Translations under genes and position numbers: made by a program
Shown: in pieces, positions 35,397 through 44,094 of the stretch
Numbering within the stretch: the stretch's first letter is position 1
Layout of the letters: every line of letters starts with the position of its first letter
The notes under the pieces: model-generated
What the model saw: only the letters and a program-made list of their open reading frames with translations
Told to the model about the DNA's origin: nothing
Databases searched by the model: none
DNA from: Prevotella sp.
GTDB lineage: Bacteria > Bacteroidota > Bacteroidia > Bacteroidales > Bacteroidaceae
Direction: 5' to 3'
Length of the DNA: 64,000 nt
NCBI GenBank assembly: GCA_017623155.1
Contig: JAGAPR010000001.1
Location: forward strand, 186,001-250,000

Positions 35397-38300
35397 TTAA
35401 GCGTTTTCGCTCCAATCCATTTTTGTCATGCGAACATAGCTTTGATAGCGTTTCTTTGCCATGTCTTCGCAAGCCTTGAACAGGTCGGCGGCTTCGTTGG
35501 GGAATTGCTTCATAACAGAGAGGAAGCGAACTTCACCTTTCAGATAGTCTTGGAAGTTCTCCCATGCCGGCTCTTTTGAGTCAAGTGAGAACGGATTCTT
35601 GCCTTCCTCTTCGAGTGCCGGATTAAAGCGCCACAGATGCCAGTAACCGCATGCCACGGCTGCTGCCTCTTCGGCCTGTGCCTTGCCCATGCCTTTTTTC
35701 AGACCGTGGTTGATACACGGAGCGTATGCGATGATGATAGACGGTCCGGGATAAGCCTCGGCCTCGCGAATTGCTTTCAAACACTGTGCTTGGTCTGCAC
35801 CCATTGCAATTTGTGCAACGTATACATATCCGTAAGTTGTGGCAATCATACCGAGGTCTTTCTTGCGAACGCGCTTGCCGGATGCAGCAAACTTGGCGAT
35901 GGCACCGAGCGGAGTAGCCTTAGACGACTGACCACCGGTGTTAGAGTAAACCTCTGTATCGAGAACGAGGATATTAACGTCTTCACCTGATGCGATTACG
36001 TGGTCGAGACCGCCGTAACCGATGTCGTAAGAGGCACCGTCACCACCGATAATCCATTGTGAACGCTTAACGAGATAGTGAGAAAGTTCTTTCAGCTTCT
36101 TGCATGTCTCGCAACCGTGGGCAGCACCTTCCTCAATCATCGGAACGAGTTTGGCGGCAGCGGCCTTAGATGCATCGGCATCGTCCTTGCCATCGAGCCA
36201 CTCCTGAGCGGCAGCCTTGTATTCGGCAGGTGCGTTTTCGTTGGCAATCTCGGCAGTGAGAATTTCTGCAATGCGGGCGCGCATCTTCTTGTTGGCCAGT
36301 GTCATACCGAGACCGAACTCACAGAAGTCCTCGAACAGGGAGTTTGCCCACGCCGGACCTTGACCCTTTTCATTCGTTGTGTACGGAGTTGAAGGTATGG
36401 AACCGGAATAGATTGAAGAGCAACCGGTTGCATTAGCAACGATTTCACGGTCACCGAACAATTGAGATATCAATTTAACGTAAGGAGTCTCACCGCAACC
36501 GGAGCAAGCGCCGGAGAATTCGAAGAGCGGAGTGGCGAACTGTGAGTTCTTCGGGCTCTGCTTGATGTCAACCAGATCCTGCTTGCTCTTGACGTTCTTA
36601 ACGCAGTATTCCCAGTTTGCAGCCTCGCCGAGTTCGCCTTCCAGCGGAACCATCTTAAGGGCGGGACCACCAGCCTTCGGATTGCCGGGACATACGTCAA
36701 CACAGTTGCCGCAGCCCAGACAGTCCATAACGCCCACCTGCATGCGGAATTTCATGCCTTTCAGAGCGGCGGGAGCTTTGATGTCGATAGTGGCGGCGTT
36801 CAGACCTGCTGCCTCAGCATCGTCCATAACGAACGGACGGATACAAGCGTGAGGACAAACGTATGCACATTTGTTACATTGTATACAGTTCTCCGGTGTC
36901 CATGTGGGAACGAAAGCAGCCACGCCGCGCTTCTCGTAAGCGGCTGTGCCCTGCGGCCATGTTCCATCCTCGATGCCCTTGAAGGCTGAAACGGGAAGCA
37001 AGTCACCGTTTTGTGCGTTGATAGGACGTACAACCTCATTAACGAATTCCGGGTCGTTGTTCTCTTTAACAGCATCGGCAGGAAGGTTGCTCCATGCGGG
37101 GTCTACGGTCAGTTCCTTGTACTCTCCACCGCGGTCAACGGCTGCATAGTTCTTGTCGACAACATCCTGACCTTTCTTTCCGTATGATTTGACGATGAAT
37201 TTCTTCATCTGCTCAACGGCGAGGTCAACAGGAATAACACCTGTTATGCGGAAGAATGCGCTTTGGAGAATAGTATTTGTGCGGTTGCCCAAGCCTATTT
37301 CCTGTGCAATCTTTGTTGCGTTGATATAATAAACCTTGATATTATTATCGGCAAAATACTTCTTAACCTTGTTGGGTAAGTTTGCAGCCAAGGTGTCACC
37401 TTCCCATATTGTGTTGAGCAGGAACGTTCCGTTCTTCTGCAATCCGCGTGTCACATCATACATATTTAAATATGCCTGAACGTGGCAAGCGACGAAATTA
37501 GGTGTATTTACCAAATATGTAGAACGTATGGGAGTATCTCCGAAGCGCAAATGTGAGCAAGTGAAACCACCGGACTTCTTAGAGTCGTAAGAGAAATATG
37601 CCTGACAGTGCTTGTCGGTATTGTCTCCGATAATCTTTACAGAGTTCTTGTTTGCACCTACTGTACCGTCTGCACCGAGACCGTAGAACTTAGCTTCGAA
37701 CATGCCTTTGCCACCGAGAGCGATTTCTTCTTTCTTGGGCAGAGAGGTGAATGTAACGTCGTCAACAATACCGATGGTGAAGTGGTTTTTCGGTTCGGGC
37801 AATGCAAGGTTCTCGTATACAGAGAGTATTTGTGCGGGAGTGGTGTCGTTAGAGCCGAGACCGTAGCGTCCGCCAACGATAACGGGTGCGTTCTCAACAC
37901 CATAGAATGCTTCCTTCACATCGAGATACAGAGGCTCTCCGTTTGCTCCCGGTTCTTTTGTGCGGTCGAGAACTGCGATATGCTTCACTGTCTTGGGCAC
38001 TGCTGCGAGCAGGTGCTTTACAGAGAACGGACGGTAGAGGTGTACTGATACGAGACCAACCTTTTCACCTTTGGCCGTCAGGTAGTCGATGGCCTCACGT
38101 GCAGCCTCGCTGGCCGAACCCATGAGGATGATTACGCGGTCGGCATCCTCGGCTCCGTAGTAGTTGAACAATCCGTATTTGCGGCCTGTAATTTCTGAAA
38201 TTTTCTCCATGTATTCTTCAACGATAGCCGGAACAGCATCGTAATATGAATTGCAAGATTCACGGTGTGTGAAGAATGTGTCGGGGTTCTCGGCCATACC

Positions 38301-38954
38301 GCGTGCAACAGGATGCTCGGGGGTGAGGGCGCGGTTGCGGAATTCAGATAAAGCTTTTTGGTCAATCAACGGAGCCAAGTCTTCATTTTCCAGCATCTCA
38401 ATTTTTTGGATTTCATGAGATGTGCGGAAACCGTCGAAGAAGTTTACGAACGGTACGCGGCTCTTGATTGTTGCCAAGTGAGCAACTCCAGCCAAATCCA
38501 TAACTTCCTGTACAGAGCCTTCTGCCAGCATGGCAAATCCTGTCTGGCGACATGACATAACGTCTTGGTGGTCACCGAAAATACAGAGTGAGTGAGAAGC
38601 CAATGTACGTGCCGATACATGGAATACACAAGGCAGGAATTCTCCTGCTATTTTGTACATGTTCGGAATCATCAACAGCAGTCCTTGCGATGCTGTGTAG
38701 GTAGATGTCAACGCGCCGGCCTGCAAAGAACCGTGAACGGCACCTGCTGCGCCGCCTTCCGACTGCATTTCCTGAACAAGAACAGTCTCTCCGAAAATGT
38801 TCTTACGACCTTGTGCGGCCCATTCGTCCACATACTCTGCCATTGTTGAAGACGGAGTAATGGGATAGATGGCAGCAACCTCTGAAAACATATACGAGAT
38901 ATGTGCAGCGGCTTGATTACCATCACATGTGATAAACTTTTTTTGTTTTGCCAT
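35397..38954 (-). CDS. nifJ: Pyruvate:ferredoxin (flavodoxin) oxidoreductase
   Basis: A 1185-aa single-chain PFOR converts pyruvate and CoA to acetyl-CoA and CO2 and reduces ferredoxin. The N-terminal pyrimidine-binding domain starts with AAHISYMFSEVAAIYPITPSS. Next come the CoA-binding and gamma domains, and two 4Fe-4S motifs at CIQCNKCAYVCPHACIRPF and CLGCGNCVDVCPGNP. The proximal cluster is at FSGACSGCGETPYVKL with later cysteines. The TPP site is GGDGASYDIGYGGLDH and YSNTGGQSSKATPLG. All catalytic motifs are present. It is oxygen-sensitive and central to fermentation in anaerobes. The NifU-like and GGGtGRT genes lie just downstream. Confidence 0.97.
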   Translation of the reverse strand: MAKQKKFITCDGNQAAAHISYMFSEVAAIYPITPSSTMAEYVDEWAAQGRKNIFGETVLVQEMQSEGGAAGAVHGSLQAGALTSTYTASQGLLLMIPNMYKIAGEFLPCVFHVSARTLASHSLCIFGDHQDVMSCRQTGFAMLAEGSVQEVMDLAGVAHLATIKSRVPFVNFFDGFRTSHEIQKIEMLENEDLAPLIDQKALSEFRNRALTPEHPVARGMAENPDTFFTHRESCNSYYDAVPAIVEEYMEKISEITGRKYGLFNYYGAEDADRVIILMGSASEAAREAIDYLTAKGEKVGLVSVHLYRPFSVKHLLAAVPKTVKHIAVLDRTKEPGANGEPLYLDVKEAFYGVENAPVIVGGRYGLGSNDTTPAQILSVYENLALPEPKNHFTIGIVDDVTFTSLPKKEEIALGGKGMFEAKFYGLGADGTVGANKNSVKIIGDNTDKHCQAYFSYDSKKSGGFTCSHLRFGDTPIRSTYLVNTPNFVACHVQAYLNMYDVTRGLQKNGTFLLNTIWEGDTLAANLPNKVKKYFADNNIKVYYINATKIAQEIGLGNRTNTILQSAFFRITGVIPVDLAVEQMKKFIVKSYGKKGQDVVDKNYAAVDRGGEYKELTVDPAWSNLPADAVKENNDPEFVNEVVRPINAQNGDLLPVSAFKGIEDGTWPQGTAAYEKRGVAAFVPTWTPENCIQCNKCAYVCPHACIRPFVMDDAEAAGLNAATIDIKAPAALKGMKFRMQVGVMDCLGCGNCVDVCPGNPKAGGPALKMVPLEGELGEAANWEYCVKNVKSKQDLVDIKQSPKNSQFATPLFEFSGACSGCGETPYVKLISQLFGDREIVANATGCSSIYSGSIPSTPYTTNEKGQGPAWANSLFEDFCEFGLGMTLANKKMRARIAEILTAEIANENAPAEYKAAAQEWLDGKDDADASKAAAAKLVPMIEEGAAHGCETCKKLKELSHYLVKRSQWIIGGDGASYDIGYGGLDHVIASGEDVNILVLDTEVYSNTGGQSSKATPLGAIAKFAASGKRVRKKDLGMIATTYGYVYVAQIAMGADQAQCLKAIREAEAYPGPSIIIAYAPCINHGLKKGMGKAQAEEAAAVACGYWHLWRFNPALEEEGKNPFSLDSKEPAWENFQDYLKGEVRFLSVMKQFPNEAADLFKACEDMAKKRYQSYVRMTKMDWSENA

Positions 38955-39009
38955 TTTAATAGATAAATATTTAAATGAATAATTTATTTAATTAACGCTT
39001 GTTTTTGTC

Positions 39010-40197
39010 TTAATATAAGAAGCCGAACAGCCATAACGGAATTTGATTGCCTTTTCCAATTTCCGTATTAAATCTCGCATAGATAACATCTTGGCTGTAT
39101 CTCATCCTTGCAGGAGATGTGGCATCGCATATTCTGAACTTCAAATCTCCGTCCACCGTGTAGTGGCAGTCTCGAAGTCCTTGGTTTACTTTGTGGTCTT
39201 TCCACATCGAATTTACGAAAAAAGTCTCCATCGTATCTTGTGTTTCCACTTTGTTCGGATATATGGCATACATCAGGTTCGAGTTGTGCATCATCACCTT
39301 TGACGGCTTTTGTGGATAATCATGCCCTACGGGATATATTATATTGATAAGCCGCGCTTCTGCCAAATTCTTTATATAGTTCATAACAGTGGCTCTGCTT
39401 GTCTCGATATCGTTTGCCAGCAGGCTGATATTCGGAGCCTTTGGGCCGTCTATTGCCAAATGATAGAACAGCTTTTTTATCTTTGTGAGATATTTCAGTT
39501 CAATCTGCTTTACAAGCAATATGTCGACCTCAATCATCATATTCATTGTTTTGAGCAGATTTTCCGAGTAGTTGCGGTGCTCTTGAAAGAACGGGTAGAA
39601 CCCGTGGTGAATATAGTCGTTGAAATATTTTCCGGGAGACACCTTGGGCAGTATCTTCTTTATAATATGTTCATGGTCGGCCAATATCTCGTTGAGTGTG
39701 TATGGTTTGAAGCTGTTTCCCGTTTGTAAGTTTATGAATTCGCGAAACGAAAAGCCTCGCAGATTATAGCTTTTCACAATTCCGTTAAGTTCCGGATTTT
39801 CCTCTTTGAGACGCATGACGCTCGAACCGGTAAACACAATTCGCAAATTCGGGAACATGTCATAGCACTTGCGCAGTTCTTTGCTCCAATCCGGCTGTTT
39901 GAAAACTTGATCGATTAGTAGCACGCGCCCGCCGTTTTTGTAGAATTTATCTGCGAAATCAACAAAGCCGCGCCCTTGAAAATAAAAGTTGTTCATGTTG
40001 ATATATAGGCACAGGCGGTCTGTGAGGTCGAAGTGCTCTTTTGCGTATTGCAGTAAGAATGTTGTTTTTCCAACTCCCCTTGTGCCTTTGATGCCAATCA
40101 TACGAGCCGACCAGTCTATTTCGTCCATCAATGTACGACGAACGGGCGCATTCGTATGCTCAACCAAATACTTGTGAGTTCTGAAAAAAGCTTCCAT
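39010..40197 (-). CDS. AAA-family ATPase with DUF4143-like C-terminus
   Basis: A 395-aa cytoplasmic ATPase of the prokaryotic AAA_14/DUF4143 type, often mobile and of unknown role. Walker A is GTRGVGKTTF (38-47). Walker B is RVLLIDQVFKQPDW (91-104), with Gln97 where the family usually has the catalytic Glu (LIDEIHK). Sensor-like IVFTGSSVMRL follows (around 129-139), then a winged-helix-like region (SLLANDIETSRATVMNYIKNL) and a DUF4143-like nuclease-fold end. The Gln suggests weak or no hydrolysis. It has its own promoter at 40253-40223 and no toxin, transporter or defence neighbour. Confidence 0.82.
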   Translation of the reverse strand: MEAFFRTHKYLVEHTNAPVRRTLMDEIDWSARMIGIKGTRGVGKTTFLLQYAKEHFDLTDRLCLYINMNNFYFQGRGFVDFADKFYKNGGRVLLIDQVFKQPDWSKELRKCYDMFPNLRIVFTGSSVMRLKEENPELNGIVKSYNLRGFSFREFINLQTGNSFKPYTLNEILADHEHIIKKILPKVSPGKYFNDYIHHGFYPFFQEHRNYSENLLKTMNMMIEVDILLVKQIELKYLTKIKKLFYHLAIDGPKAPNISLLANDIETSRATVMNYIKNLAEARLINIIYPVGHDYPQKPSKVMMHNSNLMYAIYPNKVETQDTMETFFVNSMWKDHKVNQGLRDCHYTVDGDLKFRICDATSPARMRYSQDVIYARFNTEIGKGNQIPLWLFGFLY

Positions 40198-40222
40198 TCT
40201 TGTTTGTTTTGTTAATTAGCTG

Positions 40223-40253
40223 CAAAGATAATGATTTAATTCGTAAATTGCAA
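40223..40253 (-). promoter_or_regulatory. Promoter of the AAA/DUF4143 gene
   Basis: Minus-strand TTG (40253-40251) and TATCTTTG (40230-40223) with a 20-base spacer. Confidence 0.82.
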
Positions 40254-40326
40254 ACTCAGTATTACAAATTTATCAAAAAAAATGATTAAATTTGTCGGCA
40301 AATAATTCAATATACAAATTGCTTGT

Positions 40327-41406
40327 ATGATATTGCATGTCTTCAATCCCGAGCATGATATTGCTTTTGCGCAAAACAAGGTGAATTTTACCGCGCCGCA
40401 AGCCGCAAGAAATATGCGGAAAGATGTCGGTTTTATACCTGCTTTATGGGCAAAAGACGGTGATTGTGTGCTTGTTGAAGATGTGGTTTACGCGAAAAAA
40501 GCTTTTGATATATTCGCCTGCAGACTTACCGATGCGGGTCTCGGATATCCGGCTGGTGATATTGTGTTTGCATCTCATGCCTCACTTTCGTCTTTGCCGA
40601 TAGACGGTGTTGATGTCTGGGGATGGGATACGGCGGTGAAAAATGAGCTGGAGCGGTATGGCGTAAATGGAGAAATACTACCTGATTTTAATGAATTGGA
40701 GGTTGTCAGACAATTGTCTCATCGCGCGACGGCAGCCGGAATACTCGATTTGTTCTATTTGCCCGATACTGTCGGGCAGGCATTTGTGTGTGCGACGGAA
40801 CGTGAAGTGTATGATTGTATCTTGCGTTTGAGTAATGTCGTGCTTAAAGCACCTTGGAGTTGCAGCGGGCGCGGGTTGAGGTTTGTGTCGCCGTCGGAGA
40901 TTACTCCGCATATCAAGGGGTGGATAAAGAATATAATCGGAACGCAAGGCAGTGTTGTCGTTGAGCCGTATTATGATAAGGTATGCGATTTCGGCATGGA
41001 GTTTTTTTGTTCCAAATGCGGTGAGATAACTTACGAAGGCTTGTCTTTATTTAGCACCGTTCATGGCACTTATACCGGAAATACAATAGCTACTGAAAAC
41101 TTTAAGAATAGCGCTGTAACTCGCTATGTGTCAGAGATGTTACTTGATGATATCAAAGAAAAGCTGCGATGTGAATGTGGTAAGGCCTTTCGAGGCCGAT
41201 ATCGCGGATTTTTTGGCGTTGACATGATGGTGGTAAGAGACACCGACGCGGGGAAATATAAAGTTCATCCGTGTGTGGAAATCAATCTCAGACGTACGAT
41301 GGGGCATGTAGCATTGGCACTGTCGCGGCATGCGTGCGAGACAACGAGAGCAGTATTGAATATCGAAAAAAATAACAATTATCAATTAAAACTTAATTTA
41401 ATATGA
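40327..41406 (+). CDS. ATP-grasp-like protein of unknown substrate
   Basis: A 359-aa cytoplasmic protein. The middle and C-terminal parts have ATP-grasp features: VVLKAPWSCSGRGLRFV (nucleotide-binding Lys and Gly-rich loop, about 170-186), SVVVEPYYDKVCDFGMEF, and FFGVDMMV...PCVEINLRRTMGHVA with the Glu-x-Asn magnesium ligand pair. The N-terminus (MILHVFNPEHDIAFA) is conserved in homologues I recall from Bacteroides. ATP-grasp enzymes ligate a carboxylate to an amine or thiol; which one is not visible. The stop overlaps the start of the GH43 gene by four bases, an odd pairing of a cytoplasmic ligase and an exported glycosidase. Confidence 0.72.
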   Translation: MILHVFNPEHDIAFAQNKVNFTAPQAARNMRKDVGFIPALWAKDGDCVLVEDVVYAKKAFDIFACRLTDAGLGYPAGDIVFASHASLSSLPIDGVDVWGWDTAVKNELERYGVNGEILPDFNELEVVRQLSHRATAAGILDLFYLPDTVGQAFVCATEREVYDCILRLSNVVLKAPWSCSGRGLRFVSPSEITPHIKGWIKNIIGTQGSVVVEPYYDKVCDFGMEFFCSKCGEITYEGLSLFSTVHGTYTGNTIATENFKNSAVTRYVSEMLLDDIKEKLRCECGKAFRGRYRGFFGVDMMVVRDTDAGKYKVHPCVEINLRRTMGHVALALSRHACETTRAVLNIEKNNNYQLKLNLI

Positions 41407-43055
41407 AAAAACTATCATTATTACTAATCTTATCGGCGTTTGCCTTAAATTCTCAAGCACAGTATCGTTCGAGTGCTTGGTGTCCGGATCAAGGAGACGG
41501 AACATACATCAATCCTGTTATCAACGCCGACTACAGCGACCCGGATGTCTGTGTCGGAGCGTCGGGTACAGACTTTTACATGACGGCCAGCTCGTTCAAC
41601 TGTATTCCGGGACTTCCGATACTTCATTCAAAGGATCTGGTAAATTGGGAAATTGTGGGGCATGCGCTTAAAGAACTGACACCGAAAGAGGTTTTTGACA
41701 AGACTGCTCACGGTATGGGCGTATGGGCTCCGAGCATAAGGTATCACAATGGCGAGTACTATATCTATTGGGGAGACCCTGATTATGGTGTGTATATGGT
41801 CAAGACAAAAGACCCGGCCGGCGAGTGGGATAAGCCTGTTTTGGTGATTGCCGGTGAGGGAATGATAGACACGACGCCGCTTTGGGACGATGACGGCCGG
41901 TGTTATCTTGTAAATGGATGGGCCGGAAGCCGTGCGGGCTTCAAGAGCGTTCTTTCGGTGCGTGAACTGTCGCCCGACGGAACAAGGGCTATAAGCGACC
42001 CTGTGATTGTTTTCGACGGCAACAATGAGCATCGCACGGCAGAAGGTCCCAAGTTCTACAAGCGTGACGGGTGGTATTGGATAATGTGCCCTGCCGGCGG
42101 TGTGCCCACGGGATGGCAGTTGGCCATGCGCTCGAAAAGCCCCTACGGACCATACGAGCACAAGATTGTTCTGGCTCAGGGTAAGACCGACATCAACGGC
42201 CCTCACCAAGGCGGATGGGTGCATACTGCGCAGGGCGAGGATTGGTTCTTACACTTCCAAGACAAGGGAGCGTACGGGCGTGTGGTGCATCTGCAACCTG
42301 TGAATTGGGTCAACGGATGGCCGGTTATGGGAAAAGCGAAAAAAGGCGAGTATTGCGGCGAGCCTGTCACAAGGTATAAAAAACCTAATGTGGGTAAAAC
42401 ATATCCGATACAAAACCCGGTTGAGAGCGATGAGTTCAACACTGTGACATTGGGCAAGCAGTGGCAATGGCATTCAAACTACAATCAGAAGTACGGCCAA
42501 CCCACGCCATACGGTTTCTATCGCATGTACACTCACAAGCTCAGCGATAACTTCGTTAACCTTTGGGAGGCTCCTAACCTGTTGTTGCAGAAGACACCGG
42601 CCGACGCGTTTACAGCCACGGCGAAGATAAAGTTTGCCGCGAAAAAGGAAAATCAGTATGGTGGTATAATCATGATGGGACTTGATTACAGCGCGCTTGT
42701 GGTGAAAAGAGTGGGGGATAAGTTCCAACTCCAACAACTCACATGCCTGAAAGCTGACAAGAACAAGCCTGAAACGGTGACGGTTATTGCCGAACTTAAA
42801 CCCACCGACAAGGATAAAATCAATTACGAGCCTGCCATATACGAGGAGTTATACTTGCGCCTTACGGTGAAAGAAGGCGGCAAACTCACATTCTCATACA
42901 GTATGGACGGCAAAAAATTCAAGCCTGCGGGTGATGAGTTCAAGATGCGTGAGGGTAAATGGATAGGAGCCAAATTCGGTTTCCTTGCCGAAGAACCTGC
43001 CGGAAAAGGCGTTACCGGATTTATGGATATTGATTGGATTCGCGTGACGAAATAG
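41403..43055 (+). CDS. Glycoside hydrolase family 43 (xylosidase/arabinofuranosidase-like)
   Basis: A 550-aa exported enzyme with a signal peptide ending near NSQAQ (about residue 20). The five-bladed beta-propeller catalytic domain covers about 30-340: NPVINADYSDPDV holds the catalytic base Asp, TPLWDDDGRCYLVNG the pKa-modulating Asp, and TAEGPKFYKRDGWYWI the general-acid Glu. A C-terminal beta-sandwich (about 345-550, EFNTVTLGKQWQWHSNYN, GFMDIDWIRV) matches the GH43 C2-type module. It probably cleaves terminal xylose or arabinose from plant polysaccharide fragments. No SusC/SusD pair is nearby, so it is not in a classical PUL. Confidence 0.92.
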   Translation: MKKLSLLLILSAFALNSQAQYRSSAWCPDQGDGTYINPVINADYSDPDVCVGASGTDFYMTASSFNCIPGLPILHSKDLVNWEIVGHALKELTPKEVFDKTAHGMGVWAPSIRYHNGEYYIYWGDPDYGVYMVKTKDPAGEWDKPVLVIAGEGMIDTTPLWDDDGRCYLVNGWAGSRAGFKSVLSVRELSPDGTRAISDPVIVFDGNNEHRTAEGPKFYKRDGWYWIMCPAGGVPTGWQLAMRSKSPYGPYEHKIVLAQGKTDINGPHQGGWVHTAQGEDWFLHFQDKGAYGRVVHLQPVNWVNGWPVMGKAKKGEYCGEPVTRYKKPNVGKTYPIQNPVESDEFNTVTLGKQWQWHSNYNQKYGQPTPYGFYRMYTHKLSDNFVNLWEAPNLLLQKTPADAFTATAKIKFAAKKENQYGGIIMMGLDYSALVVKRVGDKFQLQQLTCLKADKNKPETVTVIAELKPTDKDKINYEPAIYEELYLRLTVKEGGKLTFSYSMDGKKFKPAGDEFKMREGKWIGAKFGFLAEEPAGKGVTGFMDIDWIRVTK

Positions 43056-43112
43056 TTTTGTCAGACAATAAAGATCATACCTCAACAGAGGTTTGTATGT
43101 TCTGAAAGCGAC

Positions 43113-43181
43113 GGTCGCAAAGCTGCAAAGATGTGATTACATGTTTTTCTGTAATGAGTCTTTGTGTCTTTGCGACCTTTA
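43113..43181 (+). terminator. Long imperfect hairpin after GH43
   Basis: GGTCGCAAAG (43113-43122) pairs with 43168-43177. Inner pairs CAAAGA/TCTTTG and GATTACA/TGTAATG extend the stem, which is followed by TTTATATTTT. It is probably the GH43 terminator. Similar GTCGCAAAG palindromes occur widely in Bacteroidetes intergenic DNA, to my recollection. Confidence 0.65.
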
Positions 43182-43267
43182 TATTTTCTCAAGTACTGAT
43201 AAATTCAAAGAGGTTATGTTCGTTTTATCGCTTTCCTCAAATTCCTTTCGGTGCTTCACAATCGATT

Positions 43268-43580
43268 TCATGTTTTGCATTGCCAGTCGGTGAGCTGTCG
43301 GATTATTGGTACGAGCGACAGCCCAGTGGGGTAAGTTCGTACTCCACACGTATGGGCACTTCGGGAAAAACTATGCGCTTTACCAGTCCGTCGGCTTCAA
43401 GCGTGTGGAGTGTGCCGGCGAGCATCTTTGTGGATATGTCGGGGATGAGTTTGCCGAGTCGGTTGAAACGCGTGCTGTCGTTCTCGCTTCGGATGAGGAT
43501 GACGAGCAGTGCCTGCTTGTTACAAAACTGAGATATCCTGACTACCGATAGGGGGTAGTCTTTGAGAGTGTTTGTTCTTT
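43268..43580 (-). pseudogene. Frameshifted HxlR-family regulator
   Basis: One minus-strand frame reads ISQFCNKQALLVILI, FNRLGKLIPDISTKMLAGTL, HTLEADGLVKRIVFPEVPIR and VEYELTPLG, the winged helix of HxlR regulators, then ends early at CRSYQ. Shifting frame at that point gives SLVPIIRQLTDWQCKT and a stop at 43270-43268, exactly the missing family C-terminus. One base is therefore lost within the LG-SL junction. The only upstream ATG (43629) lies in the rpmE terminator, so the N-terminus is also damaged. A relic of a redox or aldehyde-responsive regulator. Confidence 0.82.
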
Positions 43581-43590
43581 GGGAATATAA

Positions 43591-43640
43591 AAAAGATGCG
43601 TCTGTGCATATGCAACTACACTGACGCATCTTTTATAAAT
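43591..43640 (-). terminator. Terminator of rpmE2
   Basis: Twelve-base arms (AAAAGATGCGTC at 43591-43602 with 43623-43634). On the minus strand the stem is followed by a T-rich run. Confidence 0.8.
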
Positions 43641-43661
43641 TATTAAAGATAAATCTATATC

Positions 43662-43916
43662 TTATTTCTTCGCAGCCTTACCGTAGCGGCTCATGAACTT
43701 GTCTACGCGACCTGCTGTGTCGACGAGCTTGCTCTTACCTGTGTAGAACGGGTGTGATGAGCTTGAGATTTCGACTTTTACCACCGGGTAAGTTTCTCCT
43801 TCAAATTCTACTGTATCTGTAGTCTTGCATGTAGAACGTGTAAGGAACATATCGCCGTTGGACATATCCTTGAATACGACGGGGCGATAGTTTTCTGGAT
43901 GAATTCCTTGTTTCAT
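43662..43916 (-). CDS. rpmE2: Ribosomal protein L31, type B
   Basis: An 84-aa protein of the 50S subunit. It begins [18 protein letters not shown] and contains [19 protein letters not shown] and [20 protein letters not shown]. The paired CxxC zinc motifs of type A L31 are absent and the length is that of the zinc-independent type B (RpmE2/YkgM-like) form. In Bacteroidetes this is commonly the only L31. Monocistronic, with its own promoter and terminator. Confidence 0.95.
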   Translation of the reverse strand: MKQGIHPENYRPVVFKDMSNGDMFLTRSTCKTTDTVEFEGETYPVVKVEISSSSHPFYTGKSKLVDTAGRVDKFMSRYGKAAKK

Positions 43917-43971
43917 TGTTGTTTTTTAATGTTATTGTTATAAATAATTGAACTTCTAATCTATTGGGTGG

Positions 43972-44001
43972 CAAAATTACGAATATTTTTTGATATTACA
44001 A
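43972..44001 (-). promoter_or_regulatory. Promoter of rpmE2
   Basis: Minus-strand TTG (44001-43999) and TAATTTTG (43979-43972) with a 19-base spacer. Confidence 0.85.
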
Positions 44002-44094
44002 AATCTTTCGTCGGCTTTTTGCTTCTCAGTGTGTTATGAGTGCAGATAATGAGGTGTTGTATTGCCGGATTGGTGCTTTAAACCGATGACAGGC

